Shown here piece by piece: positions 12,301-25,100 of a stretch of 64,000 nt of DNA (the stretch's first letter is position 1; every line of letters starts with the position of its first letter). Both the position numbers and the translations under genes were made by a program. The notes beneath the pieces are model-generated. The model made no database searches. It was not told the origin of the DNA and saw nothing but the letters and a program-made list of their open reading frames with translations. Origin of the DNA: Carnegiea gigantea (taxonomy: Eukaryota > Streptophyta > Magnoliopsida > Caryophyllales > Cactaceae); NCBI GenBank assembly GCA_029747015.1, contig JAKOGI010000147.1, positions 496,001 through 560,000 on the forward strand, written 5' to 3'.

Positions 12301-12789
12301 ATTCCTTCAGTACTATTACTAAAGATCATTTATATCTCATCTCAAGTCCTTTGAATCCGCATTTAACTCACATGAGTGTATCAACCCCAACTCCAAACTC
12401 AAATCCAAGATAACCAACCAAAAAAAAAAAAAAAACCCTCAGTCAGACACGTATTCAAAAACTACAAACAAGCATGAAACAGCAATACATCTGAGTAATA
12501 ACTCACCTTCTATTTTTGGATTCATGAAAATTCATAGCCATCTTTGCTTTAGTCATCTTATGACAATTCCTTCTTTATTGATCATTTCTACATCCACTAT
12601 TTATTTCTTTCATGAGTGATGACTCACTTGCCCACCATAATTTCATCACTCTCATTCATGGATATTCTCATCTTTAACGTTAAATCAAGATCTCGCAAAC
12701 TTTTAACTAGTCCAAGGATAAAAAGCCAAGCATAGTCTGAACACAATAATAATTCCCCAATTTCACGTCTTCAGGAACCCTGAAAATAT
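9329..12789. other. Unrecognised decayed sequence, no gene seen
   Basis: All frames are closed by frequent stops and no domain was recognised. The position, between a gypsy LTR and the tail of a Tekay-like pol gene, suggests degraded retrotransposon interior. A direct duplication of about 56 bp lies at 11342-11453 (TTTGTCTTTTGCATTAAT blocks). Confidence 0.4.
11342..11453. repeat. Two-copy tandem duplication, unit about 56 bp
   Basis: TTTGTCTTTTGCATTAAT followed by a TTATTTCTAT/ATTTCTTATAT tail occurs twice in succession, with a few substitutions between the copies. Confidence 0.7.
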
Positions 12790-12999
12790 AAGCATGGAAC
12801 CCGGTGGCTTACCGGTTAGATTTGCCAACAAACTTGAGTATATACCCAACGTTCTTCACATCTTATAGCTCAGAAAAGGTGTTTCAGATCTGCATCATGT
12901 CATCATAACAAAACCAATACCCGTACTTATTTGAAGTACGGTAAAGGTTTCTTTCCAACTGTAAGTTTTGAGGACGAAACTTATTTTAAGGGGGAAGAC
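12790..12999 (+). pseudogene. 3' end of Tekay/Del-like gypsy pol, decayed
   Basis: Frame fragments resemble the end of chromovirus polyproteins: a LPVRFANKLEYIPNVLHI stretch followed by RKGVSDLHHVI, and then QYPYLF. Next come GAGGACGAAAC and the polypurine tract AAGGGGGAAGA, right before an LTR that opens TGTAACGG. Stops and shifts show it is dead. The rest of the polyprotein was not found upstream, so the element is 5'-truncated or scrambled. Confidence 0.65.
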
Positions 13000-13240
13000 T
13001 GTAACGGTCCGAACCTAATAATCATTCTAATTACCTTAAATTATCTTAGTTACAAATTAATCAAGTTGGGTGCCTCATTTTAGTTTAGCATTTATATATA
13101 TGTATATATGTATTTGTGCATTGCAGGTTGAAACGACATTGTGGCCTCAAAATTGGACAATGTTATATTCCTAAATAATTCCTTCAAATATCAATAATTA
13201 TTTGAATGGTCGTTAAATAGAAAATTAACCTATTCAGATA

Positions 13241-13255
13241 ATAACAATAATAATA

Positions 13256-13287
<32 letters not shown>

Positions 13288-13295
13288 AATAATAA
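13241..13295. repeat. (GAT)n/(AAT)n microsatellite
   Basis: AATAATAATAAT passes into about nine GAT triplets and back to AAT. Frames crossing it give homopolymeric residues only. Confidence 0.95.
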
Positions 13296-14299
13296 TATGA
13301 ATAAGTACAGTAACAATGTATATTTATATGACGAGTGAGATAATAATCAAATATGAAAATGTTTATTCCCAAAAGTTTGCACCCAAAAGGTGCGCAATTG
13401 CATTTATTAACTTAGCCAAATCTTTATACTATAAATGCTAAGACGGGTGGCCTCCTCACAATTCAGAAATGACAATCCAAAGCTTCTGGTGCACTCCTGC
13501 CTAAAATAAATACCCCTCACAAATTTAAAAATAAACATGCTGGATACACTTCCCATGACCGATGTTTATGCAAGTAACTACCCTCAATGAGCAGTTACAA
13601 TCACACTACACCCCTAAATTATAGCACACATCTCTGCCTTGGATGCAAACCTCATATTTTTAACAAACCCAATGCGATTAAATCACCCTACGGTTCCAAA
13701 ACACAAGGTGAGGATTAACATAACTCTCCAATCTTCCGCAGATCTCTGGCGTATATAACCCATTCTTCAACAGTTGGATCCTTACCTCTGCAGTGCAGCA
13801 ACTCAAGCTCTCTGTTGCCTCCATTTTCAGTTCGAACCCGACATCTTCTAACTTGCAAGGCCACCGCCATCTCAGTTCGACCCGGAGTCTCCTACCCTTC
13901 AAGGTCACTGCCATAAAAATCACAAGGTATCAATTTCAATCTAACATAGATTATTATCATCAACAATAAAACATAACACCGATGTTTTTCACTACAATTA
14001 ACTCTTCCAGAATGTAGGTGAGCATTTACATTATACTTCATGACCACTGACAATAGATTCCATTCTCTTACAGGTCTGAAGATCACCCCAGTATGCACAA
14101 ATTGCCACAAATTATTTGAAGGTACCAACTACAGCCAATTCCCATAATTCCAAGTGAATCTGCTTCTAATTAATGGCTTGAATATGTAGAGAAATTGAGC
14201 AAAAAAAAAAAACCCCAATTCACACATCTGAACACAACCATTCATATATACAATTGCAAGATCAAACCAAAAAATATAAGCCATTCCCATATTTTCAAA

Positions 14300-14610
14300 T
14301 CAAAATGGTTCTGAAGAATGGCTTCAATAGGCCGATCAATTCAACCCCAAAAAAAAACTCAAATGCTATTCATGAAGGGCTTCCAAAGGCCGACAACTTA
14401 AAGAAAAAAACCCCCAAAATCCCAAAAAATCCAAATGATTTTGATGAAGGCCTTCCATAGGCCGAAAATCTCAACCAAAAAAAAAGCCCAAGATCCCAAT
14501 TCCGAATATCCCCACCTCTTGCAATTAAAGGAAAATAACATGCTCTGAACTCACTCCACCGCTTCATATGAAGGGATTAAACAGAGCGAAAAATTCAACA
14601 AACCAAAAAC
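14300..14610. repeat. Degenerate minisatellite, period about 70-110 bp
   Basis: A GAAGGCTTCCATAGGCCGA-like core recurs near 14314, 14370, 14445 and 14570, each followed by A- and C-rich sequence (CAACCCAAAAAAA). Two later units also share the block CTCTTGCAATTAAA. It lies inside the long LTR. Confidence 0.65.
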
Positions 14611-15317
14611 CTAAATCCCAAATCTGAACCAAAAACCCAACCCATCTCTTGCAATTAAACGAAAATAACAGCAGAAGGGATGGTTAATTCAGAAAACAAA
14701 CATGCAATCACAAGATGGGACAGAAATTCAAACTACTTCCCTCAATTTGAACTCCACAAGGCTTCTGATGAAAGGATTCAACTCACAGAACCATTCTCAT
14801 CAATCCCTCCATTCGGTCACCCAAGATTAACTGTTATGCTCAGCCTTCCGCAACAGATCTACCTCCAAAATGAACGCAGGAGAAGACATTGATTAGCAAA
14901 CCATAAATTGCTAACCCTAAATGAACGCCTGAGAGGACAGAGGTAGAGACGGTTGAATAGAGAGGAAGTGATATGAACTAGATGGAGACGGCGGCAAAGG
15001 ACATATATAGCCAAGATTGAAGAAGATGTTGAGTGTGAAAATAAAGAGACGGGCAGAGAGTGTTGCAGAGAGTAGGTGAGACTCCATGACTGTGTTGCGA
15101 AATGTGAACGAAAAATAAAGAGAGGGGCAGAGAGAAATCTAGAGAGTAGGTGAGGATTAATAAGGAGGGGCAGAGAGGATGCCCGAGGAGAGAGAAAAAG
15201 AGGGGCAATGAGGATTCTAGAAACCAAGAGATATAAGTCAGTGTAATAAATGGTAAATGACTAATATTTTTTCATTTTTTAAGTGGATGGAAATAAACGA
15301 TTTTGGCAGGTGAGAAC

Positions 15318-15850
15318 CATAACAAATTTGATATATTATAATTACATTTACTTCATTTAAATCTTATAATTATAATTAATTTTTACATGTTTCAAAAAAA
15401 CACTCAAATCTAATTTATTTAACACAAATATAAAATATTTGTTTTTTAAAGCATACAAAACTAATAATCAAACTCTCTTCATTAAATCCTTATGTGACAC
15501 ATACACGTACATAGTGATATGAAAAGAGCTCACTCCCACATCTCTCATGGCACTCAATTATCCGAAGTAAATATAGAGGTTTAGGACTGGCCTAGACAAC
15601 GTTCTAATTTCAAGGCTTAATGGTTTGGAAATAATGGAATGCGTATTTGTTGGGTTTGTCGCTCACAAACTTTGTTGAGTTCAACCTTCCCATGAAGAGT
15701 GACATTTTTTTCAATTTGAGACTGTCATTGATTTAATTGGTTAAAAAAAATACTTCAAAATTACGTTGAATCTTTAGTTTGCATTTGTTATATTATAACT
15801 AAATTTACTTCACTCAAATCGTATAATTATAAGTATTTTTTAAATGTTTG
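15318..15850. repeat. Pair of diverged direct repeats
   Basis: Bases 15318-15390 and 15784-15850 share ATATTATAA...TTTACTTCA..CAAATC.TATAATTATAA with many changes. Nearby, CACTCAATTATCCGAA occurs at both 15550 and 16740. They suggest internal duplication in an inserted element; no coding sequence is seen. Confidence 0.5.
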
Positions 15851-16763
15851 AATTGGTAACGGTTGCATTTGTTACGATGGGTGGTTTATATTTACGCTTC
15901 GGTGGTTTATATTTACACTTGGCGATCGCTATTATTGTGACTGTAATAGTAATCATTCCGATTTCAAAGCCAGTATTTATGCATTTCTATGTGGCTTATA
16001 AGTCAAGAAATCTGACGCTAAAAATGCAATGTTCCAATTATTATGTCATGTTTATAAATTGGTTAATTGATTTTGTGAGAGCCTTTAGAAATTCATGTCG
16101 TGATTTCGCTTTTGTGAGAGCCTTGCTTGATTAAAACAAGGATAATTTATTTGTTTTATTTGCAACTGTAGGGTAGTATTGAGGCGGTTGCCATATATAA
16201 CAATTTTTTCTAAATCTCACAACTTCCTCCTATTTTTCTATACTCTTACTTCAAGCAGTTCCTGTCTTAAAAGTTAGTTTACCTAATATGTCCTCTAATT
16301 CAAAGAACCAAGAGTATGAACCTGTGATGAGGGAGACCCTATTCATTCTTTTTCTTCTTTTGGGAGGGGTATCCAACTAGACTAAACGTAAAAAGGCTAC
16401 GCCTCCATTTGCTATATGCGACTTTTGAGCAATGTTATTATGTTTGCGCAAGGATCGTGTGCTTGCAAAAGGTAAGTGGGGAATTGAAGTGTGCTGGCTG
16501 AGGGGACTATAAGGCTAAACTAAAAGTCGTGGGTTTTAAGATTGTCATATACTAGGTGGGGAAGATTTAGGAGGAAAGTCATTCCCACTCCAATTTTTAG
16601 AGTATAGGATAAAATGGACGATGTAAATATAATTACAGTTTCCATCAAATTTTTAGATAAGATTAAAACTACGAAAATACGCTCCACACCCCAAAAAAAA
16701 TTGAAAAGAAAACAACCCACTCCTACGTCCCTTATGACACTCAATTATCCGAAATTTCAGGAT

Positions 16764-16765
<2 letters not shown>

Positions 16766-16824
<59 letters not shown>
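16766..16824. repeat. (AT)n microsatellite
   Basis: About 27 consecutive AT dinucleotides end in ATGTATGTA. Confidence 0.95.
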
Positions 16825-16831
<7 letters not shown>

Positions 16832-17157
16832 ATGAATTATCTTCATTTTCTTTATAGGTACAAGAGGAGGAGGTGGATTCATCGCTATTAGCGTCATAGA
16901 TTGCATTATCATCATCCTGTGTAGTGTACTTTAATTTGTAACAAGTTCACTATGTCCTTTCTCCCTCATACTTATGTAAACTTTTTCTACAATTATATAC
17001 TTTTTAATTGATTAGCTCATTAATTGTGCATTAAGTTGCTCTATAATTAACTTTTCATTGAGTTTTTCCACTCTCATTTTAATTATAATATTAATTATGT
17101 CTATGAAACCTTTCGTTTATTATTTCATTATATACGTACATGTTGTCGACTTGAACA

Positions 17158-17188
17158 TGCTTCGTGCGAAAGCACGGGTCCAAACTAG
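17158..17188 (+). mobile_element. Helitron-type 3' terminus
   Basis: The stem-loop CGTGC-GAAA-GCACG (17163-17176) is followed by GGTCCAAA and the end CTAG, with T as the next base. A short GC hairpin about 10 nt before CTRR next to T is the Helitron signature. The 5' end (TC after A) could not be placed with confidence; it probably lies within 15.2-16.3 kb. Confidence 0.6.
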
Positions 17189-20128
17189 TATTAACGTCAG
17201 TGGATGTGTATGTTTGTATATATATGTAATGAATAAAAATAATAATTAAAAAAAACCAGAGAAGATAAATAAGAGAAATCTGGGGGGGGGGGGACAGAAA
17301 AGAAATTAACGAACATTGCCGTGAAATAAAAGCAACACCAAAACCCAAAATTTTGCGCAAATGAAAAAGAAAAAGAAAAAGAAATCCTAAAAGTTCCAAA
17401 AATCTTCTCCGCTCCCTTCCTCAGTGCGAAACAGACCCCAATCCCCCATTTTCTCTGCTCTGTTCGCTGCTCTTCACCAGCGCCCTGGTCGGCCTCTGCC
17501 TCACCGCTCGCCAGCCGTCCGACGCCGACACCAGCCCTGAGCTTTCCGCCGCCCAGTGCCGCCGTGTGCCCCAGTTCTACTTCTAGCTCTATTTGGATTG
17601 AAAGGTAAAACCTTAACTTTGTATAAATTGCATTTTTGGGCTGATTTAGGATTGAATTTTTGTAGTACAGGATGTATTTGGCTTGGGTAAGCGTTAATTT
17701 GTAAATTTCTTGGATTAGTTTAGATGTTGGGATTGAGTTGTATGTTGTGGGATTGAAGGAGAGTGTGGTGAGTGAGGGTTTTCGGTAGCTACTGCATCAG
17801 GGCCACACTCTTCCTGCGCCAAGTTTTCAGGTTTAGCGTGTCATTAGGTTGAGATCAGCTGTACTTGAGAGTCTTCATACTTGGCTATCTTGCCTTCCTT
17901 GAGCGTCTTTGTCCTGCAATCTTCCTCTCAAAGGACAAATGTTCAGATACACTTAGATGTAGGCTGCTGTTCTGGCAAGAATTCTACTTGATGTATCATC
18001 ATGCTACTTTGATGGGGTAACTGAACTTAGATAACTTGATTTTCCCTCCCTGTACGTGATCAACGAAACTTATAGCAAGGGTGGATCAGTCGATGAGCAA
18101 GTAAAATACAGTTCTTACTTTGTAGTTCTGATTAAGAGCTAGGGTGACCACTGAACATGGCTAGCGGTGTATTTGGAGGTTTCAGCCTTAGGTTGTATCT
18201 TTGGTTTGTGTCTGCTAAAAACTACCCTCTAAATTGTCCATTTTGGCTAAAAGTTCAAATTTAATTGTGTTGTTTTGGATAATTTTACTTAGAAAATTAG
18301 TGATATTTAAGTGGAAATTTAGAGGGGCATGTAATTGTGATATTGCCATGGATATGAGAGTTTTAGGGTTTATGATGTGGATAAAAGTGCAAACTTGATT
18401 TTGGTAGATTTAGTGGTTGTGAATGAAGTATAACGAATACTTGAATGTAATGGGAATTATATGTTGAATGTATGTATGTTGTGACCATGGGCTGTATGGA
18501 TGAGGGTTTAGGTGCTTGGATAAAGCCCAAACTGAATTACGTGATTTGATGATTTTGGATGAGTTTTAGTGGTCATTAAATGGAAGTTAAAAGGAGTAGT
18601 GCATCGCGACTGGGAAATTGGATGTAAGATCTAGTTGCTAAACAATTATGCTGAATTAATCCAACTTTCAATCAGTGTTCTTTTGTAAGATTAAGCAAAA
18701 GATCAAGAAAGATTAAATTAAAGAAATAAGTTGTATGGTTATGTGGTGGGTGAGAGCTTGGGCTTGGATGTGAATTAAGTTTGATGATTTAAGGTTTATG
18801 GCTTGAATGAACTTTAAGTTAATTATGTTAATTTATTAGTGTTTGATGATTTAAGATGATAACCATGGTATAAAAATAATAATAGCGAAGCAATTAACAT
18901 TAATCCTAGCAACCAAAACAAAGTGAACAACATTAACGAGTTTATAATAATAATTCAAATAGTAGTGGCGACAACGTCGACAGTAATAAAATGAAGGCAG
19001 ATTACATTGTCATGCCCTCAGAACATTTATTAAACGAATCTTAATAATATCAAAGAGAGGAAAGAAAACAAAAAGAAAATAGCATCCAATTAAGGTAACA
19101 AGAATTATTACACGAATAATTAAAAGCGATATCGAGGAAATTTTAAATTATTCAAATTAGTCAGAAAATTTAATAAAACCTCTTATTCTTGCCCTAATCA
19201 CAAAAATTACATATTGAAGCAGGAGTGAGGCCATCTTTATCGCTTCAAGCTGCCAACGCACGTTCTCCATTACAAAGGAGAGAGAATCTCAAAGACCAGG
19301 GACGTACATTGCCTGTGCTCTGCGAAAACTCACATGTTTCTCAGCAATGAAGAACTAATATAAGATTCATTTAATAAACCAATTTTCTCAATGTTTTGTC
19401 ACACAAACAAGTGGCCCCGTCAATTATCAATCATCAGGACTTATGCCCATCAATCATCAGGGCTTATGCCCATTAATATACCTGCGCGCAGTGTCAACTC
19501 AGGCTTATCGATCGGCCTTGGGGGTGAGCACCTAACGTATGATCGCAATCAAGACGTACGTTGACCAAGGGGTCCACTTCCAGATAATAATGAACAAATC
19601 AATTTTATATGTATATTCTCTCTCCCCTGTTCGCAAAACAAAATATTTGGAAATGTGGGCGCCCAACTAATTAAACTTAAATCTCATTTTACTGCATAGG
19701 AATGTACGTGCTGAGTTTCGGCTCATTATTCGAATGTTTTTATATTTTTTTGTTTTAAGTAATAAACCAATGAACAGACATTCTCCTGGCAAGCCAGAAG
19801 GTAGCAAGCAAAGAACGAGAGTTGCAGTCCTTACTGGGCGTTAGCTAGCCAAATGCTCACAGTGATGGTAGGCCCCGGAGATTTGTTGGATGTTATTCTT
19901 TTGAGATTTAGGGGTTGATAATGCGTAGTATTGGTATGCAAAGTTATCACGTATATTATGAACTGCATAAGTAGATAGATGTTTTATTTCCAAGGTTTAC
20001 TTAATCAGATAGCCTTGTTCCTTCACGGAACGGCGGTAATGCCTTCAATCAAAGACTTCCGCTGCAAACCAATAGTACACAGGCGATTAAGTTAAAATAA
20101 TCTGGTATTAGCAATTGGGGGCGTTACA

Positions 20129-21168
20129 TAGAGGTACCAAAGTGTAAAGATTTTCAAAATCAGGTCTAACGTGTGAATACACTAAAACTGGATGTATCAA
20201 ATTGTAAAATTTTCGTAGTTCTTTTATTCTTTTTCCCACCTATGTGTATCATCTTAAAACCAAAGCATTGGATGGCTTTCAACATCTAAAATAATATTAC
20301 TATTGTTGTACGCAATCAAAACTTTAACTTTAGAGACAGACCTAACTATTATCTAACACAGATACAAAAGGGTCAAATAATCCTTCGGGAGGTCTATGGC
20401 ATCTATTTACAGGACTTGAGCTATTGTTGCCCTTGGTCGATATTACGCTAGTGAAAAGCTATCATTACAGTACATATTATACTGATCTCAAGTGTTATGG
20501 ATCCCTATCGAGGTTTCTACCGTGTGTTCTAATCTTACTGAAGGGAAGTTCTCTTGTGCCCATAAGATCTTCAATGATGTCTGTTGGCTTTGTTTCTTTT
20601 AAACCCAACAAATCTCAACGGTAGAAAACAAGAAAAAATATTATAGCCCAAAAGGTCCCAACTTTCATTGGGCATTCATTGCATAGGAGCCCAATGAGAT
20701 TTTACAGATTTAAAAATGCCGACTTAAAAAAGCTTCAAGTAAATCCTATTTAAAAAGGGTTTGAGGGAGATTATAAGATAACTAATTTTACCTATGTAAA
20801 TGGAGAGATTGGTTTTAAGAGGTAGGGAGCTGAAAAGTAAACAACGTCCATGTATTTTATTAAGCAGTGGTCATACCATTGCAAAAGATTTGCTAGTTTG
20901 TTGCTTTTTAGCGATTTTGTCCACGAAAGAATGATTCTTGACACCAAGTAAATAAATATTGTTTTTCTATTGTGATATGCATCTTTCTCATTTCTGCTCT
21001 CATATAAAGATATGAGTTCAATGACATTGATAATTATTTCTTCTATCATAGAAACTTGTCAAATCAGGAAGAAAACCAAAATTAACCAACATTATTTTTG
21101 AGAAATTTAATATTATTTTTATCAAACTAATATCAAAGTAAGACATGGAAGGAAGCTTTGTTATTGTT
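20129..21168 (-). other. Downstream flank of S-protein-homologue gene
   Basis: No gene is seen here. From about 20490 the sequence matches 57075-57289 and 58194-58480, the corresponding flank of another unit, including blocks CCCATAAGATCTTCAATGA and AGGAGCCCAATGAGATTTTA. This places the intact gene in the tandem array. Confidence 0.6.
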
Positions 21169-21657
21169 CTAGTGAGCATTGTCAACACTAGGACCAAGAT
21201 GGATACCACCCTCCCAAGTAAACCGTTTCTCCCAATTGCCTTCGCCTCCAACACATCGAAAATAAAACCCATCCTCCAAAACTGCCCAATGTGTTTTTGA
21301 CTCTACACATGTTCCCCTCTGTCCCCCATCCCAAACATCAAGATCAACCTTTTTGCCATTCCAATCGAAATTGCAAGAGTAATAATTATCATAACTATGC
21401 CATGAATTACTTACTTGAAAATCCCATCCAAAGCTTTTCCCTGGCTCAAGAACATGTTCTACATGTTCTATAAATATCGTACCAAAAGATTTGCAATGCA
21501 CTTTGAGCTGCCCCGATTTCAGCCCACTACTTATCAAAATGGTGTACACCACTCTACCAACTGGAATATACTTAGATGCCATTGTTGTTGGAGCCAAATT
21601 GATTATTTGAGTGATCAATTGAACACAAATTACAAGAATGATCCAGTATTTTCCCAT
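21169..21657 (-). CDS. S-protein homologue (plant self-incompatibility S1 family)
   Basis: This intact 162-residue single-exon frame starts at ATG 21657. Residues 1-25 are hydrophobic and look like a signal peptide (MGKYWIILVICVQLITQI). The mature part shows the S1-family pattern: LKVHCKS near residue 53, a GKSFGWDF block, YSCNFDWNGK near 93, VWD...GTC near 115 and HWAVLEDGFYF near 125. Its cysteines suit the family's disulphides. Members are small secreted proteins; one acts as the poppy stigma self-incompatibility ligand, but most homologues have unknown roles. Broken copies lie at 27.8-28.3 and 58.6-58.8 kb, each in front of a chitinase relic. It is the only S1-family copy here without a disruption. 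Its position between two halves of a copia element is odd. Confidence 0.88.
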   Translation of the reverse strand: MGKYWIILVICVQLITQIINLAPTTMASKYIPVGRVVYTILISSGLKSGQLKVHCKSFGTIFIEHVEHVLEPGKSFGWDFQVSNSWHSYDNYYSCNFDWNGKKVDLDVWDGGQRGTCVESKTHWAVLEDGFYFRCVGGEGNWEKRFTWEGGIHLGPSVDNAH

Positions 21658-21721
21658 TTTGTTGTCTAATTTATTGTTCTGAAAAATTGTTTTGTGGACT
21701 CTTGAGTGCTACGTGAGAATG

Positions 21722-21730
21722 TATTTATAT
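21722..21730 (-). promoter_or_regulatory. TATA box of the S-protein-homologue gene
   Basis: On the minus strand the sequence reads GATATAAATACATT, about 65-70 bp before the ATG. The same motif in the same place is kept upstream of the broken copies (28409-28417 and 58838-58846), which supports a shared ancestral promoter. Confidence 0.6.
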
Positions 21731-22066
21731 CTTTCTATTTGGACGGGAATGAAAAATAACTGAACAAGATGTTACGTTACAAAATGTTGAGGGGAAAAAA
21801 ATAACATGAGAGATTACAATCAATAATGGATTATTAACGCAATTAAACGTTTTAGTTAATTTATTCATTAAATGGGTGTCAGTTAGTTTAACAAGTAAAA
21901 TTCCTCGAAGCATTTACAAGCTATAGACCCAATTTTAAGTCTTGGCTAAACGTTTAAAATTCTTATCGCACCAAAATTTTAAAAAAAAAACAATGAATAA
22001 CATCTTGCTTATTTTTAATACAAGCTATGAAAAATTTTTTCCGAGTGGGTTGTAATCTTACTGTTG

Positions 22067-22091
22067 GTCGGGCCTAATGTTTAGGCCCGAC
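22067..22091. repeat. Perfect 11-bp inverted repeat at copia/S-protein junction
   Basis: GTCGGGCCTAA and TTAGGCCCGAC are separated by three bases. It lies exactly where the gene's upstream flank stops matching other units and before recognisable copia gag begins (about 22110). It may be a leftover transposon end or filler DNA. Confidence 0.8.
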
Positions 22092-22109
22092 AGCAACATA
22101 AGCCACTTA

Positions 22110-25100
22110 GTACGGCAGCTCTAATTATTTGCCGTGGAAGACGCAACTTGTGTAATTTCTTAGTCATCACCAACTACATGGTTTTGTGGATGGGTCGGCT
22201 TCTCAACCTCCTACATAAATTGTGCTCTTATCTGGCTTGCAACAACTGAACCCAGCTTATGCTCTTTGGCTCTGTCTTGATCAACTTATTCAGGTCTGGG
22301 TCTTCACCACAATATCCAAAGACCTTCTAACCGAGGGGTGTGATCTCCCACATTGTTTTTTGGTTTGACATCATTTAGAGGCATGGTTTAACACCGCTAG
22401 TCTTGCGTGCTATGGACTTAAAATGTATGCCGATGAACGTGGAAAAACATGAGTCTCAATCTATGGAAGATTTTCTTTGTGGTGTGAAGTCTATTGAGGA
22501 TTCGCTTGCTGCGATTCAATCTCCTGTTGCAGATCTGGACTTGGCTAAATACACTCTTAATGCACTTGACCCTGACTACCATGGCATCGTTGACACCTTG
22601 ATGACCTATATGCCTGGCACTCTTACTTTTGACGAAGTCCATACTAAGCTTTTATTTTATGAACAATGAGTTCAGTTTCTTAAGCGTCGTAATTCTGGCA
22701 GTTTGACGCATGCCGCTTTTGTGGCCTCTTCTAGCAATGCGATGGACACCTCTCGGGCTAGGTCTAATGGTAACTCTTCTAAGGGCAACAATCGTGTCCA
22801 GTAGAACCGTAATTCACATCGCAACAACAACCGTAATTCCACGGGCAAGAACTCCAATGCTCACATCTCTCAGACAGCTTCCAGTTCTAAGGACATGCCT
22901 ATAGGTTTTGGACTTTGAGGGGGTGTCGGGTGCTAGTCCTAATATCATTTGCCAAATTTGTCACTCTCTAGGTCATTCTGCCATCGCTTCTTCTGCTTGT
23001 TATCAGCCTCGTAACCCTAGCCCTATTCCTGCTATGGTCATTTACTCCTACTGACCCTAGTGAAAGCCTGTGGTACCTTGACTCTACTGCTGTGTCTCAC
23101 ATGACCCGTGACGAAGGTATTTTGTCAGCTAAGTCTTCGTTTTCTGGTTCTGACTAGGTTCAAGTTGGTAATGGTTTGTTGATTTCGTAGGAAATGTGTC
23201 TCTTCGAACTCCGACCCCTTTCTCTTAAGTCTGTCTTGCACGTTCTTCACCTTAAGCATAATTTACTATCTGTGTGTCGTCTTTGTTGGGATAATAATTG
23301 TCATGTTCAGTTTTCTTACTCTTCCTTTTTTGTTAAGGACAACGTCACAAATGAGGTTTTGCTTCGGGATTCTAGTCATGGTAACCTCTATCCAGTTCGT
23401 GTCAGTACCCTTCAACAGGTTCCTGCCTTTTCTGCTATCCGGGACTCAATAGAGGTGTGGCATCAACCGCTTGGTCACTGTGGCAATAATATCTTAGATA
23501 GTCTTAGGAAAACCCATGTTATTCGTAGTTCTGTTTTTCATGATCATTGTGTTACGTGCTGTTAGCTAAATCTCAAAAAATGCCTTTTAACAAAGTGGAT
23601 CATTGTTCTCGAACTCCATTGCATATTATACAGTTTGATGTTTAGAAGCACCTCATGCTTCTGATAAATATTTTCGCTATTATGTTACGTTTGTGGATGA
23701 TTTTTCTTGTTTCACATGGCTCTACCCCATGAAACGTAAATATGAGGTTTTTGTCATCTTCAAGAATTTTAGAAACTAGTCGAAAATTAGTTTAACACCA
23801 CTATTAAGATTTTTCGATGTGAAAGACGTCGTGAGTTTGCGAATGGCTCTCTTCAAGAACACTGCATCCAATCTGGTATTTTGTTTCGTAGGTCCTCTCC
23901 TGACACTCAGGAACCGAATGGTGTTGCTGAGCGGAAACATTGACACATTATTGAGATGGTTTGGACTTTTCTTATTCAAGCTCAATTACGGTCTATGTTT
24001 TGGGTTGAAGCTAATTTTGCGGCAGTTTTCACCATTAATCACTTACCAACACCTACTCTTGCTAATAAAAGTCCTTTCGAGACATTGTTTGGGAATTTAA
24101 CCCTTTACTTCTTCTCACGGACTTTTGGTTGTGAGTGTTTTCCTAATTTTACTGCATCCTTTTCTAATAAACTTCAACCAAGGTTCATTAGATTATAAAG
24201 GCTGCAAATGTTTCAATCCCACAACGGGAAAGGCTTACACTAGTCGTCACGTGCATTTTCACGAAACTGTTTTTCCTTACCCTATTTTGCTCACATCGTC
24301 TAATTCACTGCCACAAGACCATTCTAGCCTCGTGGAGGACATTCTTTCTCTCTCTCACTTCTACGGCTCCCTCTCTTCCTCCCGTTTTGCCCCCTAGTCT
24401 TGCATCTGCTTCTTTTCTTCCTTCGCCTAATGTTATCTCCAGGCCCCATGCGTCTTCCGCACCATTATCCACTTCCGCTGTGTCCTCACTGGTTGTGTCT
24501 AGTCCTCATCTGGTTGCTTCTTCACCGGTTGTGTCATCCCTGATGTCACCTGCGAGCCCTAGTGTGAGTCAGCTTTTGTCTGGATCGTCTTTGTCCCCGA
24601 TTGAGTCTAGTCCGCTAGTTTTATCCTACAGTGTGGGTCACCCTGTGTCTGTACCCTCTTCGAGTCCTCAGCCTCCTCCTGTTTGCAATGTTCATCCCAT
24701 GCAAACTCAGTCTAAGGCTAGTATCTCCGAACCTAGGCGGATTATTTCTTTGAATGCGTCAGTTGCCTGTCTAGAGTCGGAATCCACTACTTTTCTGGCA
24801 GGCTCTTTCCCACCCGAAGTGGAAAGAGACCATGACTGATGAGTACGAAGCTCTTATTTCCAATGACGCTTGGGATCTTGTACCTCGTATGCCATCTCAG
24901 AACCTTGTCACCAGTAAGTGGGTTTATAAGATTAAGTATCGATATGATGGTGTTATTGAGCATTACAAGGCAAGATTAGTTGCCACAGGTAATCACCAAC
25001 AAGCAGGTATTGATTTCCATGAAACTTTCTCTCCTGTTGTTCATCCTGCCACTATTCGCCTTGTGCTCTCCGTTGCCATTACTCACAAATGGCCTATTTT

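Larger units (their letters stand above)
13000..20128 (+). repeat. Long 3' LTR of Tekay/Del-like gypsy element, with insertions
   Basis: It begins TGTAACGGTCCGAACC directly after the polypurine tract and appears to end GGGGGCGTTACA at 20128, giving the inverted ends TGTAAC/GTTACA. At 7.1 kb it is longer than usual for this clade, which fits internal insertions. One is a Helitron-type end at 17188. A CT-rich then GC-rich leader-like stretch lies at 17400-17590. No genes were recognised. The right boundary depends on the terminal motif only; the partner LTR is not in the window. Confidence 0.5.

Noticed and set aside
13184..13372. Open frame rich in histidine and tyrosine on the minus strand
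   Set aside because: It is the translation of a GAT/AAT microsatellite with no conserved sequence around it.
14859..15227. 122-codon open frame on the minus strand
   Set aside because: Composition is Leu/Ser-rich from GAGAG/CAGAG-rich DNA inside an LTR; an overlapping frame is equally open, and no domain is recognisable.
15844..16134. 96-codon open frame with a hydrophobic start
   Set aside because: It lies within decayed LTR/Helitron-like sequence, with repeats of its own segments and no similarity I could recognise.
17400..17590. GC-rich stretch resembling a first exon of a gene
   Set aside because: It has no sustained open frame and sits where gypsy LTRs often carry a CT- and GC-rich leader.
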